The notes beneath the pieces are model-generated. The model was not told the DNA's origin, did not search any database, and saw only the letters and a list, made by a program, of their open reading frames with translations. A program made the translations under genes and the position numbers. 64,000 nucleotides of DNA from Colius striatus (Eukaryota; Chordata; Aves; Coliiformes; Coliidae), in the NCBI RefSeq assembly GCF_028858725.1, contig NC_084761.1:96869971-96933970 (forward strand), in the 5' to 3' direction. Below are positions 48,271 through 60,379 of this stretch, one piece after another (positions within the stretch are counted from its first letter, which is position 1; each line of letters opens with the position of its first letter).

Positions 48271-50287
48271 AAGAGCTTTCAGTTCAAGCAACTACAGCTG
48301 TGACTCAGTTGCAGTGGCAACTGCACACAGGTCCAGATAATTTAAGGGTCGTTTTATCCAAGTCCACTTTTTCCACCCACCACTGACCTGTCATCTGTTC
48401 CACCTCTCACCCTGCCCCTCTGCTTCTCAGTTGCCTGCAGATGATCTGAGAGGACAAGTTACCTGAGACTGGGGATACCTTAGCACTCCTCCCCATGGGG
48501 TATGTGGCTTTGTGCAGTACTTCAAATGCAGCTTTTCCACCTGAAGATGTGATCCTATGAGGTGGAGGACAGAAGGGGGTTTGCCCAGAAGAGCCATCCC
48601 TTGCAAAGAGGGCCATACACACTACCCCAACTGCATCATCTCCAGACGTGATTCAGGCAGTGGAAACAGCCTAAAATTAATCCTTGTCTCAAAAGGTATT
48701 ACAGGAAAAGGCTGTCATTCCTTCATCCTGATTGTGCTGAAAGCCTGGCCCATTTAGAGCCCATTGTGTCAGCAGGCAGCTTGATATTCCTATTCTTTGG
48801 GGATGACAAAGTTTTTTCTGCTGTTTAAAAGTCACAGCAGAAACGTTTCGATGAGCTCAGCATCACGAGATGGCCATGGAAAATCACCTAGTCCTTCCCA
48901 GCAGTCCCATCAGAAGGCTGCTATGTGACAGTTAAATGGGTGTTTTAACTGAAAGGGCAATGGAAATTAAAGGATCAAACCTTAGTTTGTTTATTGAGGG
49001 AGCATCTTTAAGATCCAAAAGGGATGCTTTGCTTGGGAAGGGGGAGATGGTGCATCACGTGGTCCTGCTCATGTAGAGAGGAGTCCCAGAGCTCTCCTGT
49101 AATGCAGACAATGGACAAACACACCCTCAGCAGATGAAATGAGGCAAAAATAAGCACAGTGGTACATTTCAAAACAAAACAGAGCTGAACCTTTCCAGTA
49201 GATTGTCCTTAAAGCTGGGCAGAGAAGGGAAGTATCAGGGTCTGACAGACACCCAATGTGTGATGAAAGAGCAGGATGGGATGCAACCAGTCCCATGCAC
49301 AGAGGCTGACAGGCATGAGTGTGTGCCCAGCACATGACAATGGCAGCCACATCTCACATGCAGACAGGTGATTTCTAAAAGACAAGACCTGAGTGCAACT
49401 CTTGCAGACTACAACCCCTTCCCTCTCTATATCTGAGGGCTCTCAGGAGGGATGGTGCCAGGGAATGAGGTTTGTACCCAGTAATTGATCTGACAGGCCA
49501 AAATCAGCCTGTCCTTAAAACAGAAACCTGGGTCTATCCTTACTCCAAGAGGTCCAGTTCAGGGTCTGGATCTGCTTGCAGAGCAATACAAGTGTCCATG
49601 GACCAACTCAGAGCCATCAAACGAAATTCACTGCCAAGCTAAAGACCATCTTCCCAGACCACAGTCTGCAGCAAAAACCTCGCTGAGAGCAGAAAGGGAT
49701 CCAGGAGCAGACATCCCTGGATGAGATGGATTCTCCCAGCACTCAACAAATGGATACAAACCAGTGATAAAGGATGAAGACAGTCCAAAACAAAGTCCTT
49801 GCTGAAGATCCTTTTTCTGTCTGCAAGTTGAACCAAGATCCAGTGCAGTTGTATCTCTGCCATGAGGCTAAAATACACCTTGTACCATCCTACCTGACAG
49901 CTGTGGGAGTCAACTGCTTCCCTTTGAGCACTGCAGTGTCCAGGAACATGAGTAAAGTAGCACAAGGTCATTGACTCAGCAGACATCCTTCTGTGACTGC
50001 TGAAGGTTCATATATGCTCAGGTTAGCAAGAAGCAGGTAGGTGTGGCTCAGATCAGAGAAGTGTGGGACTAGCCAAGAGCTATGCAAGTGTCTTCCTACC
50101 AATCAGGAGCACAAAAGGTTGTCATCACAAAAGTGGGTAAAAACTCAACCCATTCACCTGGACAATAGCAGTGTGACCAGGAAGAAGCAATGATTTCTGG
50201 GCACATTTATGAGCACTGGCAAGTCCAGGTCATATCAAGACAGCCTGAACATCCCCAGGTCAGACAGAAAGCACCACTTTGGACTTT
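48271..50287. other. Intergenic unique DNA
   Basis: About 2 kb; nothing recognised. Open frames on both strands are short and overlapping. Confidence 0.5.
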
Positions 50288-51545
50288 GAATCATAGAATC
50301 ACAGAATGGTAGGGGTTGGAAGAGACTTTTAGAGATCATCCAGTCCAACCCCCTGCAGAAGCAGGGTCACCTAGATCAGGTCACACAGGAACGTGTCCAG
50401 GTGGGTCTTGAAGATCTCCAAGGAAGGAGCCTCCACACCCTCCCTGGGCAGCCTGGGCCAGGGCTCCCTCACTCAAACACTGACACAGTTTTATCTTATG
50501 TCTGAGTGGAACTTTTTGTGTTCCAGCTTCATCCCATCACCCCTTGTCCTGTTACTATCTACTATACAAAAGAGGGATGTCCCAACCTCCTGACACCCAC
50601 CCTTTAGATATTTATAACTGTTAATAAGATCCCCCCTCAGTCTCCTCTTCTCCAGACTGAACAGCCCCAGGTCCCACAGCCTTTCCTCATATGAAAGATG
50701 TTCCATCCCCTCAGCATCTTGGTGTCCCTGCACTGGCCTCTCTCCAGCACTTCCCTGTCCCTGGGGAGCCCAGAACTGGACACAGGACTCCAGATGAGGC
50801 CTCACCAGGGCAGAGTACAGGGGAAGAAGAACCTCCCTTGGCCTGCTGCCCACACTCTGCTTGAGGCTGCCATCGGCCTTCTTGCCCACGAGGCCACATT
50901 GCTGGCTCATATTTAGCTTATTATCAATCAGCACTGCCAGGTCCCTCTCCTGGAGCTGCTCTCCAGCAGGTCACCCCCAGCCTGTGCTGCTGCAGGGGGT
51001 TGTTCCTCCCCAGCTGCAGGACTCTGCCCTTGTCCTTGTTGAACCTCAGCAGGTTCCTCTGTGCCCAACTCTGCAGCCGGTCGAGATCCCGCTGAATGGC
51101 AGCTCAGCCTCTGGGGAATCAGCCAGTGCTCCCAGTTCGGTGCCAGCAGGGAACTTGCTGAGGGTCCCTCTGTGCCCTCACCCAGGTGGTTGATGAAGAT
51201 GTTGACCAAGACTGGCCCCAGAACCCATCCCTGTGGAACTCCACTGGCCACAGGCCTCCAATTCGACTCTGTGCCATTGCTCAGCACCCTCTGGGCTCTG
51301 TCACTCAGCAGCTCTCCATCCACCTCACTGCCCTCTCATCCCAGCCACACTGCCTCAGCTTTCTGATGAGGATGTTGTGTCCAAAGCCTTGCTGAAGTCA
51401 AGGTAGATGCCATCCGCTGCTCTCCCCTCATCCAGCCAGCTGGTTGTGCACTCACAGAAGGCATCAGGTTGGTCACACAGGATTTCCCCTTGGTGAAGCC
51501 ACGTTGACTCCTCTAATAACCATCTTTTCCTTCAGATGTTCAGTG
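50288..51545 (-). mobile_element. CR1 LINE fragment, group A, 1.26 kb, includes RT region
   Basis: One of the two CR1 copies longer than 1 kb. The 3' end at 50288 is 'aatcatagaatcacagaatg'. On the minus strand, [20 protein letters not shown] (51260-51200) is the RT motif B' region, normally VPQGSxLGPxLFxxFINDL. A frameshift separates it from the ORF2 end. It reaches upstream to 'gaagccacgttgactcctct' and 'tcagtgaagcttggttatct', where it is truncated. Confidence 0.94.
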
Positions 51546-51764
51546 AAGCTTGGTTATCTGAAAGAAGGTAAATTTACAGTTTCCACCTTTGTTTGAAATG
51601 GAGCCAGGACAGTGATGTCTCTGTACCAAAGTTTGCTGGAGACTCAGGCCCTCAGCTGGTGAGTCTTAGCACAGCACTACCTCAGACATTGGCACATCCC
51701 CCTTCTTGTCGGCAGGATGGTTGTGTGCCTTATAAATCTCCCTTTATAAATCCACTGGAACCAT

Positions 51765-52743
51765 AAATCCTGGGAACTACAGGCCTGTCAGCCTGATCTT
51801 AGTGCTGGGGAAGGTGATGGAACAGATCATCCTGAGAGCCATTGAGAGGAACATCCAACCAACATAAAACACGAGGATAGCCAAGGGTTTGGGACCAGTC
51901 AACGTGGCTTTATGAAAGGCAGGCCCTGCTTGACCTCAGATGGCCATGCTCTTTATTGGGTGGAAAACTGGCTGGATGGCCAGGCCCAGAGAGTGGTTGG
52001 GAAAAGGAGCTAAATCAACTTGGTGGTCGGTCACCAGTGTGTTCCCCAGGGCTCAGTGCTGGGGCCTAAGGTCTGTTTAACGTCTTCATCAATGACCTCG
52101 ATGAGGGGATCGATGCATCCTCACTCACAACACCAAGCTGGGCAGGTGTGTAGATCTGTGTGAGGGTGGGAAGAGCCTACAGAGGGCCCTGGTCAGGCTG
52201 GAGCCATGGGCTGAGGGCAATGGGATGAGGCTGAACAAGGGCAGGGCCGGGTCATGCCCTTGGGACACCCCAAGCCACAGTGTTAATCAGGGTTGTTAAT
52301 CAACAGCAGCGAAACAGGAGCTGGGGAAGGGGCTGGAGCACAAGGGGCTGGGGAGGGGCTGAGGGAATGGGGGTGTTCAGCCTGGAGAAGAGGAGCCTGA
52401 GGGGACACAGCAGCACTCTCTGACACTCCCTGACAGGAGGCTGCAGGGAGCTGGGGTCACTCTCTGCTCCCCACTAACGAGTGACAGAACAAGAGCAAAT
52501 GGTCTCAAGTTGCCCCAGGGGAGGTTGAGATTGGAGCTGAGGCAGAACTGTTTCCCTGAGAGGGGTGTCAGCCCCTGTGCCAGGCTGCCCAGGGAGCTGG
52601 GGGAGTGCCCAGCCCTGGAGGGATCCCAAAGCCGTGGAGCTGAGGTGCTGAGGCCATGGGGTAGTGCTGGGCTGGGCAGAGAGTTGGGACTGCAGCAGCT
52701 TCCAGAGCTTTTCCAACCCAAATGCCACGATTCTGTGATTCTA
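51765..52743 (+). mobile_element. CR1 LINE fragment, group C, about 980 nt, includes RT start region
   Basis: It opens with GNYRPVSLILVLGKVMEQII (from 51774), an RT finger-domain motif of CR1, followed by an in-frame stop. It continues through 'gtttgggaccagtcaacgtg', 'atcaatgacctcgatgaggg' (FIND(L)D) and the group C tail, ending CGATTCTGTGATTCTACA. Internal deletions bring the RT motifs unusually close together. It stands head to head with the minus-strand copy ending at 51545. Confidence 0.93.
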
Positions 52744-54939
52744 CAAACAACCTGCTGCTGTTTACAGAGCGTGGCTGGCTGTTCTCACTCCTCCCAGGTC
52801 CTGTCTCTTTTACCTGCTCACACTGATGTGTGCATGCCTACACATATTTCTTGTCTCATGTATTTTGTTGTAGGCCACGAGATGGCAGCATCAAATCAGC
52901 TTTCCACAGCTTGGGCTCTGTTTGCAGAACGTGCCCCAGACCCCGTGCTGTGAAGTCAGAGGTCTCAGCCCAGGTTGGCCACAGGAGGAGAAAATATCCA
53001 GACCCAGGACCCACTCTTCTCATCCCTTCATTGCCTGCAACTTCAGCATCCACTCAGTGCCAGCACATCTGTTTTGCTGAGGTTGTCCATCTTTCATGCA
53101 CTCATCTAAGTAACTCCAGAGTGACTTTGGACACTTGGAACCTCTCTGTTTCACCTCACACACCGAGCTGCTGGAGACACCAGTTGGATGTGCTGGCAGA
53201 TGTTAGTCACTGCAGATGAGGCAAACAAAGCCCTCAGGCATCAATGTGCACAGCTTTGGGCAGATCAATCCTGGAGGCACCCAGCAGTAAATGGGAGGGA
53301 GTCCTTTTTTCCAGTTTTGCATCTCCATGCAGGAAAAAGCCTCTGTAAGAGGGGCCATTTGGGCTAAGAGAGGGGAGATAAAGGCTGCAGTGAGTCCTGA
53401 GAGCAGCCAAATCCAAGGAATATGCACAAGCCAAGTGACATGGAGTGGTCAGACACAGAGGAACAATCCAAGGTGCTGCTGTTCCTTCCTATTTCCCCTC
53501 CTAATTCCTGCTTCATGTTCTTGACAATCTCCCAGGGCATCAGTCCTTTTCCACTTTGGGTCTGCGTATGTGTTAGAGCAGATAAATGAGCACCAGGGAA
53601 ATTTCCCAGGCACCAAAGTCCATCCTTTGCACTACTGTATAATCAACATCCACTGGTACAGCCTGGCTTGTGCCTGCTTCCATGGCTTGGAGACCAATGT
53701 GGATCCTGGACAGTTCTCACAAGGCAAGAGGGAAAGGGCTAAATACTGCAAATAACCATTCACAGCCCTGTGCCAAAAAGCTGTGCTGGGAACCTTAAAA
53801 CATGCTGGTGCAGTGCAGGTGGCAGCACGTGGCAGCACAATCACTTAACACCACAGACTCCCAGCCAGTGACAATAAAGGGGTTCTCTGCTCACTACAGA
53901 TCAGTGCCCATTTGTGCAAGGAGGGATGTTAAGCCAAAAGCCAGGACCTGGCCCATAATACCACTGCCCTCCTGGTGCATGAGAAGCTTTGAGCTCTCAC
54001 TTCAACTTTTCAAGCCATCTCCTTTTTCAAGCTACTGAGTGAGTTCAAGGATCAGCCACCACGTGGGCAGCTGGGGACAGATGTGCCACATTCATCCATG
54101 GAACTGTCACACATGGGGCTTCAGAGAGGCCTCTGCCAGCACCCTGCTTGTCCCAGCCACCACCTTCCCAACCCAGCTGGCCACGAGGAGCTCTCTCAAA
54201 TTACTTCTAGGTCACTAGGTGCCTCTTACCATCACAGATTGTTTTCTCCCAACCTTTGTCCTAGACAGGAGCACGTGGTGGACATGGCAAGTGAGAGGAC
54301 ACTGCAGGTTTTAGAGAAGGGAGAGCAAGGTGAGGGGGGTCACACAAGAGGTCACAGGGCCCCATGGTGATGCCAGGGCCACCTCTCCTCATTGCATGCT
54401 CAAGGTGGCCTTCCCTGCTTGGGAAGCTGCTAATTTTAAGTCCCTCTGAGTAAACAATTGCTAAATTTAGTGCCTCTGAGAGCAACGTGAGACTCATTTG
54501 AAAAGGTGGGTGCTGGTGATGGAGTCTGGTGCCCACTGCTGCAAGGGACAGCAGGGCCACAGCCTGTTGCACTGGCAGGAGGAACACTTGGGGTTTCACT
54601 GAGAAATGCTCATCCTCTCCAGGCAAAGGCAGGTTGGTGGAATGAGGTGATAACAGCAGGACAATACATCTTGCTCCTGGGGTGTACACCAGGACCCAAG
54701 GTGGAATGGCCACAGAGAAACAAACCATAGAGACAAGACACACCTGAAAAGCTAAGAGTGTGTCCTGAGGCATATGGTGAACTGACATAGATCCCTGTTT
54801 AGCAGAACCAGCCACCAATCATCATATTGTCTGTATTAAAGGAGATAAAGGAGCTTTGAACTCCAGGTTACCAACATCCCAGCTTTTCTTTGATAGCCAG
54901 TGATAAAGAAGCCCCAGGAGAAAGCAAGCCTTGGGCTTT
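52744..54939. other. Intergenic unique DNA
   Basis: About 2.2 kb without genes or repeats. It contains one CTCF-like word (52875-52888). The 185-codon minus-strand frame at 54261-54818 shows no domain or homology I recognise. Confidence 0.5.
52875..52888 (+). promoter_or_regulatory. CTCF-like motif
   Basis: CCACGAGATGGCAG fits the CTCF core CCASYAGRKGGCRS at all but one position (G instead of a pyrimidine at position 5). Single motif matches are common by chance. The position between two convergent genes is the only other support. Confidence 0.25.
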
Positions 54940-55975
54940 TCATAGAAACATAGAATCACAGAATCCTTTGGGTTGGAAAAGCCCTTAGAGCTGCTGCAGT
55001 CCCAGCCCTGCCCTCACCCTGCCCAGCCCAGCACTACCCCACGGCCCTCAGCACCTCAGCTCCACGGCTTTGGGATCCCTCCAGGGCTGGGCACTCCCCC
55101 AGCTCCCTGGGCAGCCTGGCACAGGGGCTGACACCCCTCTCAGGGAAACAGTTCTGCCTCAGCTCCAACCTCAACCTCCCCTGGGACAACTTCAGCCCCT
55201 TTGCTCATTTCTTGTCACTCATTACTTGGAAGCAGAGACTGACCCCAGCTCCCTGCAGCCTCCTGTCAGGGAGTGTCAGAGAGTGCTCCTGTGTCCCCTC
55301 AGGCTCCTCTTCTCCAGGCTCAACACCCCCATTCCCTCAGCCCCTCCCCAGCCCCTTGTGCTCCAGCCCCTTCCCCAGCTCTGTGCCCGGCTCTGGCCAC
55401 GCTGCAGCCCCTCAGTGTCCCTGTGGCAGTGAGTGAGGGGCCCAGCACTGACACAGCCCTGGAGCTGCAGCCTCCCCAGGGCCCAGCACAGGGGACAATC
55501 CCTGCCCTGCTCCTGCTGCCACCCCAGTGCTGATCCCAGCCAGGCTACCCTTGGCCTTCTTGCCCCCCTGGGCACGCTGCTGGCTCCTGTTCAGCACCAA
55601 CCCCCCCAGGCCCTTTCCCTGCAGCAGTTTCCAGCCCCTCTGTCCCAGCCTGGAGCTGCCTGGCCTTGGGGTGGCCCAAGGGCAGGACCCAGCCCTTGTT
55701 CAACCTCATCCCATTGCCCTCAAGCCATGGCTCCAGCCTGGCCAGGGCCCTTTGCAGACCCTTCTTGCCCTTCTTGCCCCCAAGCAGATCCACACACCCA
55801 CCCAGTTTGGTGTTGTGAGTGAGGGTTCACTCAGTCCCTTCACCCAGATCACTGATAAAGATGTTAAACAGACCAGGCCCCAGCCCTGAGCCCTGGGGAA
55901 CACACTGGTGACCAGCCAGCAATTGGATTTAACTCCATTTGCCACCACTCTCTGGGCCTGGACATCAGCCATTTG
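54940..55975 (-). mobile_element. CR1 LINE fragment, group C, about 1 kb
   Basis: The 3' end is 'catagaaacatagaatcaca', followed by 'cagcactaccccacggccct' and 'ctttgggatccctccagggc'. The copy extends far upstream through 'gtgtccctgtggcagtgagt' and the RT-proximal 'ctgataaagatgttaaacag' (minus-strand SLSVIWVKG in the FINDL region). GC-rich, 5' truncated near 'cagccatttgattatc'. Confidence 0.93.
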
Positions 55976-56924
55976 ATTATCCCTTCTGCTTCCCCCTTGC
56001 AATAGATCTGGCTGCTGGGGCATCAACTCTGGCTCCTGGAGGTTAATCTCTGGCAAAAGATCTCTCTTTTGTTCCCTTTCACCTCCAGTGTGCTGTGCTC
56101 TCCTCCTGCAGCACAGCTCTCTGTTGACTTAGTGACATGCTGAAAAGCAGTTTGCTTCTGAGGTAAAATAAGAGAGAAATATCATTAAGTCAACAACCTG
56201 TAGTCCTGTCCAGCTTTTGAGCAGCCAAGAAGGCATCCCAGCCCCACACAACAGCAGAGAACCTGGCACAGCTTAGCTGAGGCTGGAGAGGGTCAGTCAG
56301 GGATGGTGCCTCATCTCCAGACATCTATCTTGGCATGCACTGACTCATCCTCTGGAGGTCTTTCCCCTCTCTCTCTGCCCCTTTCCCTTTGTTGTCTCCA
56401 GAAGGACACTCTATCTCATTTATCAGCTGCACATCCGACTTCTAAACAAGCTGCAGTGAAGCAACTCCTGCCCCAGATGCTTCACAGAAAAGCACAAAGG
56501 GGGTTACACACCCTTTCACATGGGGCAGCAGATGCCAAAACAGGCACATTCTTTGCTCCTTGCATGAGCCTTTGGCCAGCAGCCAGCCAGATGGAGAAGT
56601 GAAATGCAGAGAGATAAGGAGGCAGCTAAACACGTGTCTTCATCCCAGAACAGCTTTATTTTGGGAGACTGTTTACATAGTTTATGCTGATGCCTACATC
56701 TTGTTCACTCAGCTTTATAAAAGGACAGGAGATACCTTTCTAAGGAAAAAAGCAAAGGTTTTTCCTGTTGCAGAAGGCACTTTGCACAAGGTCAAGACTG
56801 AGTCCTGCTAGTTACTAACATCTGTGCCTGCTGATACACACCTGCACACTGCAGGGGCTGCTTAGATGGGGGAGAGGGCTCTTGCTAAGCTGGAGGACAT
56901 GCAATTAAAGCATGAAGCAACAAA
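55976..56924. other. Intergenic unique DNA
   Basis: About 950 nt without recognised features. Confidence 0.5.
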
Positions 56925-57520
56925 TCTTGACCAGCTTGAGGGTTGGGTAGAGAGGAACCTCATGAGATTCAACAAAGGCAAGTACAGAGTCCTGCACCTG
57001 GGGAGGAACAACCAGCACAGGACAGGCTGGGGGTGACCTGCTGGAGAGCAGCTCCAGGAGAGGGACCTGGCAGTGCTGGGGGAGAATCAACTGCCCATGA
57101 GCAGCAACGTGGGCTCGTGGGCAAGAAGCCAATGGCAGCCTGGGGGCATTGAGGAGAGTGTGGGCAGCAGGGCCAGGGAGGTTGTGCTGCCCCTCTGCTC
57201 TGCCAGAGCTGCTGAGGCCTCATCTGGAGTCCTGTGTCCAGTTCTGGGCTCCCCAGCTCCAGAGGGACAGGGAAGTGCTGGAGAGAGGCCAGTGCAGGGA
57301 CACCAAGATGCTGAGGGGATGGAACATGTATGTGAGGAGGAAAGGCTGCAGGACCTGGGGCTGTTCAGTCTGGAGAAGTGGAGACTGAGGGAAGACTTCA
57401 TCAATGCTGATCAATCCCTAAAGGGCAGGTGTTGAGAGATGAGGCCAGTGTTTGTTCAGTGGTGGCCAGTGCCAGGACAAGGGATAACAGACACAGGCTG
57501 CAGCACAGAAGTTCCACTAA
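56925..57520 (+). mobile_element. CR1 LINE fragment, group A body with group B continuation, 3' end missing
   Basis: From 'accagcttgagggttgggta' the copy matches group A almost perfectly to about 57313 ('aagatgctgagggga'). It then continues as group B ('ggaacatgtatgtgaggagg', 'gaggccagtgtttgttcagt'). It stops at 'cagcacagaagttccact' without the CR1 tail, so the 3' end was lost after insertion. Confidence 0.92.
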
Positions 57521-58013
57521 GTGACCACTTTGGTCCAGGTTACACTGCAGGAATGGGAAAACCCAGTTCTGAAAGATTCCTCCTCACACAGCACCATTTA
57601 TGTGATGTATTTCTGACACTGTCATCTGAATTATGTCACTATGTCCACACTAGAGCTGATGACCTTAAGGCTCCACAGAGAACCACTTTGTCTCTCCACC
57701 CAGAAGGAGAGTTTTATTTCCCTTGGATGCCTTTCAAAGGCTGAAGTGGACAGGCTTGCTGCTTTCTCTGTTTTCACACACTCCAAGTTGATTCTCAAAG
57801 CTTGTTCTTGTTAAATTGCTCTTTTAAATCAATTTCATGTGTAGCCACTTGTTCATCTGAGTGCATTTTCCAGCAGTTCTACTCAGTCATTGCAAGAGGT
57901 GTTGCTGTGGTGCTCTTCAGATGAAGATGTGCTCTCTGGATCACCTGAGGAGCTGGCAGGCTCAGGTCAAGCCTTGCCAGGTGCTCCTTATCCTTGGCTC
58001 CACTTCCATCCAA
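57521..58013. other. Intergenic unique DNA before the GGGAA tract
   Basis: About 490 nt of unremarkable sequence. Confidence 0.5.
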
Positions 58014-58148
58014 GGGGAAGGGAAGGGAAGGGAAGGGAAGGGAAGGGAAGGGAAGGGAAGGGAAGGGAAGGGAAGGGAAGGGAAGGGAAGGGAAGGGAAG
58101 GGAAGGGAAGGGAAGGGAAGGGAAGGGAAGGGAAGGGAAGGGAAGGGG
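58014..58148 (+). repeat. (GGGAA)27 pentanucleotide microsatellite, G-quadruplex-prone
   Basis: An uninterrupted 135-nt run of GGAAG/GGGAA units with no visible sequence error. Each unit gives a GGG run separated by AA, so any four neighbours form a perfect G3N2 quadruplex motif. It lies about 2.2 kb downstream of the SMOX poly(A) site. Reading frames through it (Lys-Gly-Arg-Glu or Pro-Phe-Pro-Ser repeats) are artefacts. Confidence 0.97.
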
Positions 58149-58249
58149 TCTGTTTGAACAGCCTTCAATCTCTGCCTGGTCTGGAAGCCCCTTAAAACAG
58201 CAACTCACAGCTTTCTGCTTTACTTAGAAATAGTTTACCACAAACAGGC

Positions 58250-58600
58250 ACAGAGCTGGGGAAGGGGCTGGAGCACAAGGGTGCTGGGGAGGGGCTGAGG
58301 GAATGGGGGTGTTCAGCCTGGAGAAGAGGAGCCTGAAGGGAGACAGGAGCACTCTCTGACACTCCCTCACAGGAGGTTGTAACCAGGGACAGGTCAGTCT
58401 CTGCTCCTCAGTAACAAATGACAGGAAGAGAGGTTTAGATGGGGGATGAGGGAAATCTTCCTCCCCCAAAGGGTTGTCCAGCCCTGTGCCAGGCTGCTCA
58501 GGGCCATGGTGGAGTCCCCATCCCTGGAGGGATCCCAAAGCCACAGAGCTGTGGGGCTGAGGGCCGTGGGTTAGTGGTGATCATGGCAGTGGTGGTGGCT
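58250..58600 (+). mobile_element. CR1 LINE fragment, group C, 3' end missing
   Basis: It starts at 'agctggggaaggggctggag' and holds 'gaatgggggtgttcagcctg' and 'ggagggatcccaaagccaca'. It fades out after 'gggccgtgggttagtggtga' without terminal octamers. Confidence 0.9.
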
Positions 58601-59763
58601 GGGTCCAGCCTCAGTTGTTCTGAGACACTCTGACAATGAATCTGCACAATAAAGCAAGCACATTTAGACACAGCTGGGCCCCAATTTAAACATGAAGGGA
58701 GAGGGCATGTAGGGACATGGGGATACTCACTGTGTATCAGAGGCTCTGGGGTCCCACCACCTTGCACACAAAGTAAATATCACTTGTGTGAGATGCAGCA
58801 TCCCCACAGGAAGGATGAAGCTTTCCAAGCTGTACTCTAAGGCTTCAACTCTTCAGAGAGAAGCCAGGGCTGCCCAGCTTGTCTGTGGGCTAAGCCTAGA
58901 CCTGAGCTAATCCCATTTCAGAAGTTTTAATGAGGCCCAAAGTCAGGTTCTACATGTAGGCAGCATGGAAAACACCTTTTTAATCCAGATGCAACATGAC
59001 TGAGATAAGCCTTTACATTCCTTCCAATCTCTTTACCAGGGGGAATGCCCTTGGGAACTCTTCAACATCAGAGTTCTCACTCAGGCTTTGGGACCTTCCT
59101 CCCTGGGAGTGTGTGGTAAAAACCTCAGCTGGTTGGGATACTGGTGCCCACCAGAAGATGGAGTTTCATCACAGAGGTAGTCCAAGGATGTTGCTTCTTA
59201 TCAGTCTCCTCCTTGCCCACACCCCCACGTGGTGTTTTCCCCTTGGACCAGTTGCTCCAGAGGCCACCAGCTGTACCTGCACAACCAGCATAGCCTGGGG
59301 TTGTACTTTGCACTGCAGCCCTGTGCACAGGCACCAGCCCTCCATCCACCAGCACTTTTGAAGGACTTTCACATTCCCTTTGCAGGCTGCACCCTACCTG
59401 GGCAGTCCCTGGGGAGGTGCTCCTGGTTTAGCTTCCTTAGAGACAACCTTATTCACACACCTCAGACTCACTTTGTGAACCAAAGCAGTTTTTGAAAGAG
59501 GGGGGATGAGTGAGGCTTCCCCTTCAAAACCAAGATGCTGTTCCAGACCAAACAGCAGGCACAGTCTGCAATGGCACCAGGACTGTTGGTGTGTCTGCTT
59601 TGCACTGTTGTGATTCCTTGACAACTTCCCATGGACTGAGTGAACCCAGAGGGAAGATAAATTCCCCTACAAAATCACAGGCAGGTTTCCTGGAAGACAA
59701 AGGCCCACAGAGCTGAGGGGCAGGTGACATGCACAGTTAAATATGGAGTGATATGGAGAGATT
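58601..59763. other. Intergenic unique DNA
   Basis: About 1.2 kb; a 121-codon frame (58996-59361) shows no domain. Nothing else is recognised. Confidence 0.5.
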
Positions 59764-60199
59764 TGAGGGCTACCAGGATGCTGAGGGGATGGAACATGTG
59801 TGTGAGGAGGAAAGGCTGCAGGATCTGGGGCTGTTCAGCCTGGGGAAGAGAAGGCTGAGGGGGGAGCTTATCAATGGTGATAAATCCTTAAATGGGGGGT
59901 GTCAAGAGGATGGGGCCAGTGTTTGTGGCCAACATCAGGACAAGGGGTAATGGACAGAAGCTGGAGCACAGAAAATTCCACTGGCACAGGAGGAGAAACT
60001 CCTTTGGTGCTGAGGGGAGGGAGCCATGGCCCAGGCTGCCCAGGGAGGGTGTAGAGGCTCCTTCTCAGGAGGTTTACAACCCCACCTGGACACGTTCCTG
60101 TGCCCCCTGAGCCAGGAGAACCTGCTTTAGCAGGGGCTGGAGCAACTCTGCAGGGCCCTTCCAGCCCCCACCATTGTGTGATTCTGTGATTTCTGTGCT
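59764..60199 (+). mobile_element. CR1 LINE fragment, group B
   Basis: It begins 'gagggctaccaggatgctga' and carries 'ccactggcacaggaggagaa' and 'caggggctggagcaactctg', ending ATTGTGTGATTCTGTGATTTCTGTG. It lies antisense to SMOX, just past that gene's poly(A) site. Confidence 0.93.
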
Positions 60200-60379
60200 C
60201 ATCTGTGTCTCTAAGGTTCAATCCTTTGAACAAACAGCAAGATCAACTGGTACACTGAGTCTCCAGCTCTATCTCAAGATCCTCCCACTCTAAACTTTGT
60301 GTGAAGGGAGAAGAACTCTGTTTTTATGAAGGATGACTAAAAGAGCTGCAAGCGACTGAGTGAAGCATCTAGGAAGTAC

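Noticed and set aside
54261..54818. 185-codon minus-strand open frame
   Set aside because: Unrecognised, no domain, and the overlapping frames on the other strand are similar in length; probably chance.
57861..58227. Open frames of Lys-Gly-Arg-Glu or Pro-Phe-Pro-Ser repeats
   Set aside because: They are created by the (GGGAA)27 repeat and are not a protein.
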